64,000 bases of DNA from Exophiala sp. HKRS030 (taxonomy: Eukaryota; Ascomycota; Eurotiomycetes; Chaetothyriales; Herpotrichiellaceae). This document shows positions 9,789 through 22,357 of this stretch, piece by piece. The notes under the pieces are model-generated. The model ran no database searches, had not been told where the DNA came from, and worked only from the letters and a program-made list of their open reading frames with translations. Made by a program: the position numbers and the translations under genes. Within the stretch, counting starts at the first letter, position 1, and every line of letters starts with the position of its first letter. The stretch spans positions 1,488,001-1,552,000 of the forward strand of contig JAHWDD010000007.1 in NCBI GenBank assembly GCA_023897205.1, read 5' to 3'.

Positions 9789-12114
9789 TCAAGTCAACAT
9801 GATCAAGCTCCCGAGTTCCTCCATGACCTCTCTCCAATCCACGGGCCCAAGTCCCTGATTCGACGAGAACGACGACGACGGTTCATCTGGAGGCAACTGC
9901 CGATCGACCCTCCTCCAGATCTCCATGGTCAAATGTTTCGCGCGTGGGATGTTCCCTATACCCTGCCTCGCCGCTCTCGAAAACCATAGCAACGCACGAT
10001 GCCTGAGGTCGACATTCACAGCCTCCGCAGCAGCCACGAACGCAGGCCACAGCGTGTTCGCAGGCCGTACATCCGTGCCTCGCGTGAGACAATCGATATT
10101 CTCCAGCCGTTCGAGGATCTTGTCCACATAGCGCTGGCAGTTGGCATCACTGTTGTCAGCCTCGATGATGTTATGCTGCTGCTGCTGTTGCTGCAGTGCA
10201 GCTGACAACGTCGAGAAGACGCGGTAATAATACACAATGACGGCATAGTGGAAAGCCCACTGGTGATTCTCCATGAGTTCATCACATATGACACCTGGAA
10301 ATAGCGAGCGTGGCTGCGTCGAGGATCCAAGTGAAGCCACTGTCGCGCGACATTCCCTTGAGTCCAGCCTAGGTACCATCTGATGGCCCGAGACACTAGG
10401 TATGAAGGATGCAGGGTTTTCCGCTATGCGATGCAATTGGTTCCTTAACGCGCCTACATCCTGACTCAGGTCATCTGGCCAGCGTGACGATCTCGCTTTA
10501 TGTTGCGCGCACAACATGCTGAGTCTGATGGTGCGATGGAGCAACGACATGGTTCGTAGACCGATGCCGAACGTCGTGTCGAGAATGTAATGGCCCTGGT
10601 ACGGAAAAACGTCTTCGCGAAGAGTAGCCGTGTCTAATAATCCCTCGTTCGCAGACTCGTCGCTGGGTGATTCAGACTGGTCGCTAGCAACAGAACCAGT
10701 AGACTTTTGCGACGAGTTTTGTGAAGACGGATCATTTGGGCCAGAACGAGTCGTCGATGCGACCATGTCGTAGCACCGAAAGATCTGATACAATACACTC
10801 GTCTCGTGTGTCGATGTCCAAAACCTCTCGCCTCCAGTCTTTTGGACGATCCGCTTAGCCATGTTGACGTTGACGTTACAGTCGAAACCGTCGTCGCCGA
10901 ACACGTCGGTCGAGATCAGACTCATGGCCGCAGCTAGGGATGCGCATCTGTCGGAAGTATCCTTTTCTTCCATGCAGGAGTGCACCAGGTCCTTGAGAAT
11001 CTCCGCTGCTTTGGATCTGTAGTGCACGGCTCGCTGGTCATCCTTGTGGGCGCGAGGGTCGTCGGCCTGTGCGAGGTTATACGCCGCTACTGACATGAGG
11101 GCGTACCGCAAGGCTAGCTGAGAGGCAGTGGGCGGATCGCGCATGGCCATTGGCAGGTAAATCTGCAGCCAGGGGTTTCTCACAATGTCTATCGTTGGCA
11201 TCATAATGTGACATACCACCTTCTTGTAGTGGAGCAACAGATCATAGTCCTTATAATCACTGCCCACGGTTGCCTGCTCGTTCTGGTTGTCCAGCTGGTT
11301 GTCCACCAGGGTCAGAGCCGTGTGAGATGGGACCCCATCGTTATCGAGTCGCTCGGACTGGATCTCTGAACGTGGGATGAGGTCTTCCCATGAAGTGGGT
11401 TGGCCGTCTTCGGTGGCCGTAACATTCGAAGGGGTACTCTGTGACCGGCCACCTACATGCAGCGGAGACCTGACCTTGCTTTGGTGAACGGCGTACTTCT
11501 CTCCTGGAGACCTGGTACCAGCATGAAACTGTTGCTGGAAGGGTATCGGCGACTGCGCCAGAGCAGTGTCAGGAGCATCGGAGAGGGCAGTAGTATGCAC
11601 GTCGTGTGTTGCTATCCTTGCCTTGGATTTCGCAGCATCAAAGTCCAAGTATCCGCGACATGCATAGTGCCGTGACTTCTCACAGTTCGAGCAGACAGGA
11701 CGTCCTCCATCACACTGTCGCCGTTAGTCACGACCAGAGTAATCCAGCAACACGGCCGTATGACTTACCTTGATCTTTCTGTCACGGCAGGTCAGACAAC
11801 CCTTAGGTAGTTGGCAGACGTCAGCAAATGCCTGAATGCATAGCTGCACATTTTTTGATGATGAGAATTCCACTCACAGTATATGGTCTCCCCCTTCGCC
11901 GCTTCTGCGGTGGTTGCGGGCTGTAGTGATGATCGGGAGGCAGGTAGCTGAAGTCAAGAAAAGGGACCGCATAAGTGTCTCCTGGCAGATCAGAAAATGA
12001 CCAAGCATCGAAGTCGACATTGTCTGGTAGCCAGGGATGCTGCTCGGTCTGTTCGAACATCAACCGCTGTGGTTGTTGGGTATTGGTGTCTGGCGGTGGT
12101 GAGATGTTTTCCAT
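9789..12114 (-). CDS. Zn(2)Cys(6) transcription factor with fungal_trans_2 domain, 3 exons
   Basis: Exons 12114-11878, 11831-11769 and 11714-9789 join in frame to 741 residues. The zinc cluster is split by the second intron: Cys91, Cys94, Cys101, Cys108, Cys111 and Cys119 (CX2CX6CX6CX2CX7C), preceded by a KRRRGRP AT-hook-like motif just before residue 80. The long helical C-terminal part, with a WPAFVAAAEA-like segment and a WFSRAARQGIGNI-like motif near the end, fits the fungal_trans_2 group that includes regulators of arginine and GABA use. A short poly-Gln run (DNA about 10175-10197) lies in the linker. The protein should act as a nuclear DNA-binding regulator. Its 3' end nearly meets the amino acid permease gene, so control of that transporter is a reasonable inference. 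The start is the first ATG; upstream only a GTG is in frame. Confidence 0.87.
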
Positions 12115-12920
12115 ACTTGATGTCACCGTTGAGCGGCCTTGCTAGAATCGCTCGAGTCCGCCGAGGCCAAATTGAACTGTGATAGTAAAGTATCACTGTT
12201 TCAAATGTGAATTCCCAGCAGACCAGCTTTGTGTGTACCGTAGTCGTGATACTGAGAACTTTAGTGGAGTCATGAGAGTGCGATCTGAGCAAAGAAATCG
12301 TCTATGTTGAATCTCGTGCCCTACATTCTACACCGTGTGCTGATCTGCAGAATATGGATGCTTGGAACTCTTGAGAGACTAACTGTACTCTTAGGGTAGC
12401 CTAGTACAATATCATGCGGTGCTGGCTGCGCAGACCAGTAGACTGTCTACCACCCAAATCCGTCTCCGCGTCCACACCTGAACGGTTATCACGCTTCAAA
12501 TCCAATCATTGTTCGCATTCGGCCCGAGTTTGTGGATCTTCCCCGGCAGCGACAGTCCGAGATTGATAACGCGGGATGAGCTGGAGTAGATCTGAACACC
12601 TACGTATTCTACCTCATGAGATGGAGGTGTGTGGATGACGTCTGCATGTTCTAATGGATTGCGATATGTATGAATTGGGTCGAGAGAATGATGCGCAAAT
12701 CTATATCTGCCATTTGCTAAGTATTTTTGGATGTCTTGAGTTATCTTGGATTCCGCCAACTGCAATGTGAAACTCCATTCCCTCCATCGCTGCAAGCATA
12801 ATCTCACACACCTTGCGTACTGTCTCATTCTTTGATGCTTGTGATAGCATATGATGATCATATGAGCCTTTAGGCTTGGGAAGCAGCACTCGCCTCCTTT
12901 TCAACCTGGAGCATGGCGTC
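12115..12920. other. Intergenic region, no gene seen
   Basis: Promoter of the Zn(2)Cys(6) regulator on one side and 3' flank of the next minus-strand gene on the other. No open frame here resembles a known protein. Confidence 0.5.
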
Positions 12921-13916
12921 TTAGCCTTGCTTGACGGCTGTTTCTGGATGACCTTTGCTAGCAGTGGTGTCCTTAGCCTCAACAACGACCGATCCGTTAT
13001 GTGTAGCTTGACTGGTAGCAGCGTCCTTCGGTTCGGCTTTGCTGTTGGTACTGCCACTCTCATTGTGTCCAGCCACGCCAGCATTGTGAGACACTGCTCT
13101 TTTCTTGGCTTCACGTCGATTCTTCCAGTAGCTTTTCTTGGGAAGCTTGTTCGACGTCACATGGGCACTTGCTGGGGAGGTGTTTTCCTTCTCGGAGCCT
13201 GTGGCATTGCCAGGGGACTCGCCATTTGAGCTTGACTGTGAAGGTGAGTCTACCGCCTTGGCATTGACGTCCGCCTTTTGAGGAGTTGCAGATGTGGACG
13301 ATTCAACCTTGCTATTGCCCAAAGCCCCCTTGATACCCTCACTGGTAGCACGAACACGACTGTTCCCGTTGGTGATGTTATGAGGTTTCTGGCCGCTGTG
13401 AGTGTTTCGACGTTCCGCTTTGCGATCACGGTGAGCCTGTGTGAGAGCACGGTGTGGTGGGACTTGACTCTCGCCTTGCATGTAAGCAACGGCTCGGACA
13501 ATGATATCTTTGGCCTAAGACATGTCGTCAGAAAAGATTGCATGACGTTCAGACTAACTCACAATGTACTCTGCATTCAATAGCTGAATCAAGTTGGTGG
13601 CTAGATGGGCCAGCTTTGTCGTGTCTTTGTCCGATTTGAAGTGATGGGTCTTGTCAACATTACGTGCATTTTGCATCAGATCACGAATCTCGTTCTCAGT
13701 AGCAGGGTCGAACTTGTAATTGACATGGGATCGAGTTGTCGACATACCCTTTCCACGGTTTGCAGATGTAGCAAGCGTGGCAGGAGTAGCACCCAGCGTC
13801 TCTTGGGAGGGAATGTTGTCAGCAGTGCCGTTCTCATTAGCTCCGGGTTCAGTCATGGTATCTGCAGCCGGTGGTGACTTGACGCCAGTCTGAGGGGTAG
13901 ATGCTATTTCAGTCAT
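12921..13916 (-). CDS. Uncharacterised low-complexity fungal protein, 2 exons
   Basis: Exons 13916-13563 and 13514-12921 join across a 48-nt intron (GTGAGT...TTAG) to 315 residues. The first ATG in the frame is at 13916, though a second at 13858 is also possible. Only residues about 70-140 look structured: a predicted helical stretch (ENEIRDLMQNARNVDK, KLAHLATNLIQLLNAEYI) that bridges the intron and continues as AKDIIVRAVAYMQG. The rest is Ser/Thr/Asn/Lys-rich and probably disordered, with a basic KKSYWKNRREAKKR motif that could be a nuclear localisation signal. I do not recognise the family. The downstream neighbour, the omega-amidase, is divergent and 788 bp away. Confidence 0.7.
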
Positions 13917-14704
13917 GGTAGACAGCGGAACAGCCTTGAATGTGAAGTCTCGCGGAGGTAGTGGCGTCAGGTGCTGGACTTCGAGATGGAAGAGAGGAAA
14001 CACAACAGTCACCTACGTCTGCTTCGATCGCAGTGAACCCAGGTGACAACAATGATGAAGGTCAGAGAAGAGGAACTTGAAGCAGTATGTGGGAAAGAGA
14101 AGGGCAGCAGTTGTGTATTTGTAAAGTTGGCAAGTAGGCATGGCGACGTCTTGTTACAAGATGCAGGCACGATTACCTGGAAGTAGTGTCTGACGCCTGC
14201 CCAGGTAGAACAAAGAAGGTGCTGTAGACAGCCGCAAGTCAAACGGCATCAAAGGAAGACAACAAGGCAAACATGCGGAAAGTACTCTTGGAATTGTTTG
14301 GACTTGTTTTGGGCATTCTCTTTCCATTTGAGGCCATATCCTAAGGCTGGCAAGCAGTTTGCATCAAGTCTGAAGAAGCTCACCATACATGTTTGCTAAA
14401 GCAAATGTGATGCCCTTCGCCAATTGATATGGTGTCTGCTGCGAGCCGACAACGCACTATACGTACCCATGATGGCATGTTCCTTGCTTGTGATGGATGA
14501 ATGTACTCGATGTCGTGGAACAAAATTGAAGTTCTAGAGGTGAAGCACCTCGGACTGCAAAGTCCGGCAGTTCGGGATAAAGTCCGACCTCCGATTGACT
14601 TACCTGGAGACTGCGCCCTTCACCATCACGACGGATTGCTTTAGAACCTTTCAATCCCCCACCATCACGAGTCCTGCATTGCAACTGTTCTCATTTTGCA
14701 CACC
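13917..14704. other. Divergent promoter region
   Basis: Shared upstream region of the low-complexity protein gene (-) and the omega-amidase gene (+). Nothing else is recognised. Confidence 0.5.
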
Positions 14705-15670
14705 ATGGCAGGGTTATTGAAGAAGCCTTTCAAGCTGGCTCTCATTCAGCTAGCCTCAGGTAAGTGGTCAGTGACATTACCGGTCCAGCCATGGGAATAG
14801 GTCTAATGTATATATTCAGGTGGTGACAAGACGGTGAATCTTGCACATGCGCGGTCCAAGATAGTCGAAGCAGCCAAAGCCGGGGCATCGCTGGTCGTGC
14901 TCCCAGAATGCTTTAACTCGCCGTATGGTTGCCAGTATTTCCCGAAATACGCAGAGACCATTCTGCCGTCTCCTCCTTCACCAGAAAAGTCGCCGTCATG
15001 GCATATGTTGTCATCGGTAGCAGCAGAGACCAAGACATATCTGATAGGAGGGAGCATACCGGAATTTGTTCCAGAGACGAAAGAGTATTTCAACACCTCG
15101 CTGGTCTTCTCGCCGACAGGGAAGCTTGTGGCCACACACCGGAAGACACATCTATTCGACATAGACATTCCCGGGAAGATCAAATTTAAAGAGAGTGATG
15201 TGCTCACCGCGGGTAACAAGGTGACTATCGTTGACTTGCCAGAATATGGTAAGATAGGACTGGCCATCTGCTACGATGTTCGATTCCCGGAATTGGCCAT
15301 GATTGCAGCCAGGAAAGGAGCATTCATGTTCGTCTACCCCGGCGCATTCAACACCACAACCGGTCCGATGCACTGGTCCTTACAAGCACGCGCCAGAGCC
15401 ATGGATAACCAGATCTACGTTGCCATGTGCAGTCCAGCACGAGATATGGATGCAACATATCATGCTTATGGGCACTCAATGGTTGTCAATCCAAATGCCG
15501 AGGTCGTGACAGAGGCGGACGAACACGAGGTGACTGTTTACGCTGACCTTGACGGGGCAAAGATTGAAGAGACGAGGAAAGGTATTCCTATTTATACTCA
15601 GAGAAGGTTCGATGTCTATCCTGATGTGAGTGCTGGAAAAGTACGCTTCGAGGACGAAAGCGGGCCATAG
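14705..15670 (+). CDS. Nitrilase-superfamily omega-amidase (NIT2/Nit3 type), 2 exons
   Basis: Exons 14705-14759 and 14820-15670 give 301 residues. The carbon-nitrogen hydrolase triad is intact: Glu48 in VLPECF, Lys127 in THRKTHLFD and Cys169 in AICYDVRFPE. The DIDIPGKIKFKESD segment and overall length match the Nit2/Nit3 branch, whose members deamidate alpha-ketoglutaramate and alpha-ketosuccinamate, the toxic products of glutamine and asparagine transamination, and so recycle carbon to the TCA cycle. No presequence is obvious, so a cytosolic form is likely. A 60-nt intron falls right after the first beta-strand. The next gene downstream on the same strand is the ribosomal protein eL31. Confidence 0.93.
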
Positions 15671-16099
15671 ATATGCCATGGACGAGAAATATCAAATTCC
15701 CTCCATACCTCAAATATGGATTCCACTCAGACCATAGGGAGCAGAAGTTGCCCATTGAACAAATTGCGCATCTTGTCTATAAGACCCGCCGTTGTATTTA
15801 GTGTCTTACAGCACTCCAAAAGTCTCATCACGTGAACGAAATCTTGGCCAAACTTGCCGATTTTGGAATAGCCCACACTTTGGAATCTTCAACTTTCAGT
15901 CTGCGCAAACCAGTAGGTTTTGTCTTTTGTCGCAGTTCAACAACCACCTTTTTGTCGCCCAACTTCCAACAACCTCCCCCTGTCCATCTTCTTCAGATGT
16001 AAGTAATCTTCCATTTCTTCTACAGCTGGCACGATCTCTCCATCCCCGGCCAACCGACGCAGACTTGAACACTGACGAAAACCAAACAGCACCGCCAAA
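15671..16099 (+). promoter_or_regulatory. eL31 promoter and 5' UTR with a likely 91-nt leader intron
   Basis: Between the omega-amidase stop and the eL31 start lies a pyrimidine-rich leader. GTAAGT at 15999 and an acceptor at 16088-16089 (...AACAG) define a plausible intron in the 5' UTR, ten bases before the ATG. Leader introns are frequent in fungal ribosomal protein genes. A CACGTG E-box-like palindrome lies near 15830. Confidence 0.5.
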
Positions 16100-16811
16100 A
16101 TGGTCAAGGACAACCCAAAGACTCAGCCCAAGAAGACGGGAGCACCCAAGAAGACTCGATCAGCCATCTCCGATGTCGTCGCCCGCGAATACACCATCCA
16201 CCTCCACAAGCGAGTATGTTTTAAAATCCTAAAGTGATACCTTAGTTTTGCACCTGCGTTTGGAGCAATGGGAGAAAAAAAAATTAAAGAGGAGGGACAA
16301 TCAGTTTTATGAAGTCCACCCGAATGGCTTGCGCCCCCTTGACTCTCTCTCTCTCTCTCACACACACATACCCTTCTCTATCTCTCAACATGAACCAAGC
16401 ATTTTGGACGGAAGACTGATTTTATACACTTTTTGTGACATAAAAGGTTCACGGTGTGAGCTTCAAGAAGCGAGCCCCTCGTGCGATCAAGGAGATTCGC
16501 AAATTTGCGACTCAAGCCATGGTACGTGATCTGAAAAGCATTCCGTCAAGTGGTCCAGCCACGACGAATTCGAATCCACCCAGACTAACGTAGAACAGGG
16601 CACCTCGGACGTCCGCCTCGACCCTCAATTGAACAAGAAGGTCTGGGAATCCGGCATCAAGGGAGTCCCCTTCCGCCTGCGCGTGCGCATCAGCCGTAAG
16701 CGTAACGACGAGGAGGGCGCCAAGGAGAAGCTGTACAGCTACGTCCAGGCCGTCAACGTCAAGAACAAGGAAGCCAAGGGCCTGCAGACTGTCGTCGTCG
16801 AGGACTCGTAA
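16100..16811 (+). CDS. 60S ribosomal protein eL31, 3 exons
   Basis: Exons 16100-16213, 16447-16521 and 16599-16811 give 133 residues. The core is characteristic of eL31: [62 protein letters not shown] and a C-terminal VVVEDS. The protein sits on the 60S subunit near the exit tunnel. A Lys/Pro-rich N-terminal extension of about 15-20 residues precedes the conserved part. The first coding intron is long for this genome (233 nt) and contains a (CT)n(CA)n microsatellite. Codon use is strongly biased to C and G endings in the last exon, as expected for a highly expressed gene. Confidence 0.95.
16343..16368. repeat. (CT)n(CA)n microsatellite in an eL31 intron
   Basis: About eight CT units run directly into five CA units inside the first coding intron of the eL31 gene. 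Confidence 0.9.
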
Positions 16812-17800
16812 ATCAAATCAACCGACCCACAAACGAGAGGGGGAAAAAAAGAGCGCCAACGAACGGAACGTCAGACCACTGGCCGGGGATGCTTTCTTAA
16901 TCGGGGATGTTACCGTGAAGCAGGGGCAGCCTTCTCAAATTGACGGATGGCGGATAGATATGTGATTGTGCGGCCATGCGGGGGGGAACAACGAAGAACC
17001 GCGCGGTTTGAGACCCTGTTGTGGTCGGAGCACGGGGCGCACAACGTGAATGGTACGAGGGAAATCTCAACCTTGGGGATCTTTCGTTTGGAGAGATGGG
17101 ACAATATGGAAGGCTCTGTTCTTTTTTTCTTTTCCACAATCCAAAAGAAATTAAGACCTCAGAGCACCCTCCATGATTATGGGAGTTGTTAAACTGCTCT
17201 ACGAGTTACCATACCTACTTAGCATTGCAGCGAAATGTTATGAAAAAAGCTTCAAATCAAAAGAAATCAAAAACGATATAAACCTTCCAGGTTAGATCAA
17301 CATCGATCTAAGTATTCTCCTGTTTGTGCGTGATAAGTGGCATTTACCAGTCGTATAAGGATAGCAATTCCGTATAAAGCTCGTCAATTACGGCCCCCCA
17401 GCAGACATGTTTAATGACCCTTGCTTTTGACACATACATTAATTTTTCCTCATATCTACGGAGTATACCAACTCCTCAAAAGTCTTCTTGACCCTCTGAG
17501 GCAAAGTCCAGTCCAGTCAATTGAAGATAGATTCACCCAGCCCCCGGCCAGGCCCAAGGGCACTTTCCTTCCTGTCCGTCACCCCCTATACGGAGACTCG
17601 GCTTCCCGTTCCGGCTTCCAACGAGGGGCTTGTAAAAGAAAGAAGAGGAAACTCGTTCTGTTGTTCTGTACAGTATTGCAAAAAAAAGCCAAGAACTCCT
17701 CCGCTGTGCATTGTGGGGGAAAAGTACAAGAGCTATAAAAACAAAACACAAAAGTAGTCAATGTTGACAAAGAAAAGAGATTAATACAAGAAATATAAAA
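16812..17800. other. Convergent 3' region between eL31 and the nucleoporin gene
   Basis: The 3' flanks of both genes. It is AT-rich around 17210-17470 and has one TACGGAGTA. Short overlapping frames on both strands (16890-17190, 17420-17770) match nothing known. Confidence 0.5.
17457..17465 (+). repeat. TACGGAGTA nonamer (site 3)
   Basis: Exact copy about 335 bp beyond the nucleoporin stop codon, in the convergent 3' region. Confidence 0.7.
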
Positions 17801-20800
17801 TCAATTCGACTTTTTGTTCTCCTCCATGGTGGTCGAGAGTTCGCTGGCCATTTCTGGAGTCTTGACCTTGAAGACCCATCGAGCCAGGTTTCCTTTGTAA
17901 AAGAGAGCACCACGGACGGCGCCGCTCTTGTTCGACGCCACGTTCTCGTACGTGACGCTGTCGAGAAGGTGGGAGTTGATGAGGACAGAAGCACTAGGTT
18001 CTACTCGGAAAACGACGCGTGTTTTGCCTGTTGTCTTGTCCTTAAGGACACGGAGAACACCAACGCCCATCGAATTCCAATCATTCGGGGTCAATTTGGT
18101 CCCTTGGGCGATGTCCTTGTTGACAAACATCAAAGCTTTCGAGCGGCCTTCCCAGAGACACGTTTCGTTCTCTTCACCTGTTCGTGAATCCATCAGTGTC
18201 ACTTGTGGCTCGTCATTCGTTTCTTCCGTATCGTTGGTAGCATTAGACTCGTTATCTGTCAAGCCAGGTGAGGTGGCACGAGAAGACATGGCAGAGCTCG
18301 TGGCAGATCCGCCGCCAAGATGCGTGACAGCACCCAGAAACCCTGGAGCTGGTGTTGAAGTTGGAGCCCCGAATTGAAATCCAACAGTAGGTGTATCTGA
18401 AGGTTTCGCGCCCGGAGCCGGCGTGCCGAAAAGAGATCCAAATGGCTTTGGCGTCTCTTTTCCCGGCGACGGTGCGGTGAACTTGAAGCTAGGTGCATCA
18501 GCGTTTTTCTCGCCGTTCGCGAAGGAAATTGCGCCACCCTGTTTCCAGGTGTTGTCAGTTCCCGCGGGCGAAGTTAGCACTGATCTGGCCAGATTACTAG
18601 ACTTCTCGCCATTACTGGGCGTGCTTGGCCGGGAGCCAAATAATCCTTCACCTGGGACAGGACCCTCTTTGGTCAAACCACCAGCAAATATGGAAGCTCC
18701 TGGAGTTGGCGTAGAAGATGATGCTGGCGGTGTCGGAGTGAAGGTGAAGGTAGTGGAAGGCTTGTAAGTACCAGTAGCCGGAGTGTTAGGTGAAAATGAG
18801 GGGGTCTCAGGGGTAGACTTGCCAGCTTGAAATCCAAAGCCGGAAGATGAGAAAGTGGGCTTGTTTGCTGCTTGTGCAGTGGGCGCTTCATCTGTCGAGG
18901 CGTTGGTGTTCTCCTCAGCATTTGATGTAGAGTCTTGCTTGTTCGGATTCGGCTCGATTCGATCAAACAAGCTCCTGCCTGCATTTGCACTATTCCTAGA
19001 CTTCGCCATAGCAGTCTGGAAATCGTTGTCATCATCGTCATCATCTTCTTCTGCCTCTTCATCATCATCGTTTTGAGCTTCCGTGCCTTCATCTTCCTGA
19101 GTCTCTTCATCGCCATCTTCGTCGCCGCTGGCTGGTGACGCGCTAGCCTCTTCATCTTCATCTTCAGCCTGCGAATGGTCTTCGCTGGTTTCCGTTGAGT
19201 TCAGGGCTGCAAATGGATTCGAAGCAGAGGGCTTGAACCCGCCAAAGGTAGATGTTGGAGTTTCGTCTGCTTTTGGCTGGGTTGACGGAGCCGACTTGGT
19301 CGATGGAGTGAACGATGGGGTGAAACCCCCTTTAGCAATGGCATCAATCTTAGCCCGCTTAGCTTTCGCCTCTTCATCAAGCTGCTTCTGGAATTGTTCC
19401 TCGTCATCTTCATCTGAATCAAAATCTTCAGCTTTACGCTTCTCCATAAGACTCTTCTCAAATTTTTCTGCGTTGACTTTCGCCTGCTGACCAAAAGCAC
19501 TCATGAAATTTGTACCGCCACCCCCAAATTTTGGAAGTTCGAAAGTCGGTTTCTTTGGTGGTGGTTTCGTGGGTGTAGTCGAAGTTGACGAGGCCAATCC
19601 AGAACTGTGGCCAGTACTCTGGGTCTTCAATGACGCGAAGGGGTTAGCAGCAACGCTTGAACTCGTCTCCTCGGCAGCAGCCGATGAAGCGCTCGGATTG
19701 AACGCCGTAGCTGCCTGCGCACTTTTGGCTGGCGCAGACTGTGGAATCATGTTGCTGAGCAAAGACGCTGCCTTGGATGAAGACTCTGCGCCCGAGGGTG
19801 GGAAAAGAGTAGTTGACGCAGCTTTGAAGCTGGAGGGCTGAGGTGTAAAGGGGCCACCGGAAGGTTTAGGAATAGATGCAGGTTGTGGAGGCTGGGCTTG
19901 TTCATTGTCACCAGGGCGAGTTCTCTTGCTGGGAGGTTCATCATCGTAATCATCGACGTCGTCACCCTTGCGTTTAGTGCCCGCGAAGCTTCTCTTGTAG
20001 AGGCCCAATGAAGCACCAATGCCGTCGCGTGCTGCAACATAATGTCGAATTATATTGCCAAAGTCATGAACGGAGGGGTCCAACGCAGCAATTCTTTTCT
20101 GCAACTCACGATTCAATGAGTGCAGACGATAATCCCGGTCGTATTCTTGAAACTTCTTTGCGTCAAGATGGCCAGGAAAAAACGGAGACCCTTTCGTGTA
20201 CACCGGATGCTTCGAAGGTTCCGCCGCTGAGACGGTATCTGCTGCTTTCCCAGCTGATCCTTGGCCTTTGATGGTCGTGCTGTCCTTTGAGAAGATAGAT
20301 GGGCTAGTGGTATCTTCAGTGACTTTGTCTGTGGTGGGTGCTGAAAAAGTTGGTGCAGGACTGGGTTTCTCCGTTCGAGGGGTCTGCTGAGCAGGAGCAC
20401 CGAACAGTGGTTTCTGGATCGAGCCCGACTCTTTAGAAGGTGTGTGAGTCCTAGGGTATGAACGAGGTTCGGTCATTCCACCAAAATTTACACCCTTTGT
20501 TGAATCCTTTGCAAGTGCAGAGAACTGAGACATTCCTTCTGGCTTGTCATCTGGCTTCGCAGGAGGAAATAGCTCTCTAATCGGTGCAGGCGAAGCAGAT
20601 TGCGCGAACCCAAACATTGGCTTTGTAGATGTGGTCTTATCCTCCTGTCCCTTGCTCCATTCTTCTCCAACACTACCTCCCACGGTTTCTTGAGGTCCCC
20701 GAGCGTTGGGCGTAGATTCAATTTGTGCAAACGAGAATGTCGACCTGGTGTCTGATGATTTTGGCTCTGTGGTACCTGCAGCTGGCGTCGATGCTTGGTT

Positions 20801-22357
20801 GATTGCACCGAAGCTGAATGTTGGCTTTGATGGCATACTGCTCGACCCCGTCGCGTTGTGGGTTGGCGACGTCGAAGGTGCGCCAAAGCTGAAAGCCGGT
20901 TGCGAGACGGGGGCAGGTGATGCACCGCTAGAGCCAGCAAATAAACTTGCGAATGGATTTGTGGCACTTTTCTCTGGTTCTGGAGTAGCAGCTTTTTCTG
21001 GGGATTGACTGCGCTGCTCGGTGGCTGCAGATTGTGGGGTAGTCGTAGACGAGCCAAACAATGAAGATGCAGGTTTTGTCTCTCCACTCTTTGCACCAAA
21101 ACCTGTGAAGGATGTGCTCTGTGCTGCAGATTGTTGTGTCTGGCCGAATGAGAAGGTCGACGCTGGTTTACTTGCTGGAGTTGCAGCTGGTGAGGCAAAT
21201 CCGAAACCGGGTCCGCTGGATTGACTTTCTGTCGTTGCAGGAGGCTGACCAAAAGAGAATTTCGGTGCTTCTTTGGGCGCCTCGGGTTGTGTTGTAGTGC
21301 TTGCTTGTCCAAAGGAAAATGCAGGCAACGCAGATTGAGGGGTCGCGGTAGTTTGGCCGAAGCTGAAGCTAGGGGCTGTTGTAGCAGGAGCTGGAGTACT
21401 CGTGTTTTGACTAAAACTGAAGCTCGGCGTTGTTGTTGCTGGCACGGCAGGAGCTGGAGTGCTTGTACTCTGGCCGAAGGTGAAGCCTGATGACTGTGTT
21501 TGCGTAGGTTGACCAAAACCACCAAAAGCAGGTTGAGGTTGTGAGGGCTGACCGAAAGGATTTCCCGGGGCTGCAGAGTCATCTGGCTTGGACACCGCAT
21601 TGAAGGGGTTTGTGCCGTTTGCAGCAGGTTGTGTGCTTTGTGTCCCACCAAAAGAGAACCCTGAGCCTGATGGTTGTTTTGTTGTCTGGCCAAAACTGAA
21701 TCCAGAACTTGAGCCAAAAGTATTTCCAGTTGCTGCCTTCTTCTGCGGAGACTCCATTGCAATGTCACCCTGTTGGCTGTTTCCTGGTCCCCCTGTCCCA
21801 TTCAGCGTCGCAAACGGATTTGGAGTACCTGTCGGCGCGCCGAACGTGAAGGAACTCGATTGGGGAGGCTGAAAATTGAAGCCACTGTTCGTGTTCGAAC
21901 CGGTTTGAGGGAACGACATATTTGTGCCGAAACTTGTGCCACCATTCATCGTGGGAAAGGGTTGCTGTTGTTGCGTGCTTTGTCCGAAAGTGTTCGTCCC
22001 GGCCATCGAGGAATGAGGTCGGTTGGCACCTAATCTACCTCTGGGCGTTGCGATTCTGTATAAAGTGTGTCAGTATGGCTGCCGCGTTCTGAGGAAAACG
22101 GATGATTCAGTGATAACGGAGCGCGTGATGCATTGGGACAGCGCGCCAGAGCCACGCATTGAAGTCTTATTCACTAAACAACAAAACGACAGGAAATGCC
22201 CGCCAAGGCGATCTGGTGGAAATCAAAGATTGAATACTGACTTTCTTCGCGCTTGTTGAGCAGCGGTGGACATTTTGACCTTGTCGTCACCTCCAGCGTT
22301 GTTTGGTATAGTACCGTGCTCTTTGGTTATATAATCTTCTGCACCACGTTTAGGCAT
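17801..22357 (-). CDS. NUP2: Nup2/NUP50-type FG nucleoporin with Ran-binding domain, 2 exons
   Basis: A short first exon, 22357-22242, and a long second exon, 22055-17801, join in frame to 1456 residues. Exon 1 encodes MPKRGAEDYITKEHG and ends in ARRK, continued by IATPRGR in exon 2; this basic N-terminal block is where Nup2/NUP50 proteins bind importin-alpha. An FG domain of dozens of FSFGQ-like and FGxx repeats follows to about residue 600. Next comes a conserved block (HPVYTKGSPFFPGHLDAKKF) at roughly 650-730, a second FG-poor region with a Glu/Asp stretch near 1020, and a C-terminal RanBP1-type domain from about 1327 (ETCLWEGRSKALMFVNKD, RVVFRVEPSASVLIN). Role: mobile nuclear pore component that helps release cargo and recycle importin-alpha through Ran. 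The first intron uses a GTCAGT donor. Confidence 0.93.

Noticed and set aside
20488..21801. 437-codon minus-strand frame in the nucleoporin gene
   Set aside because: A frame-shifted reading of the FG-repeat DNA, with Leu/Gln/His-rich low complexity and no start evidence.
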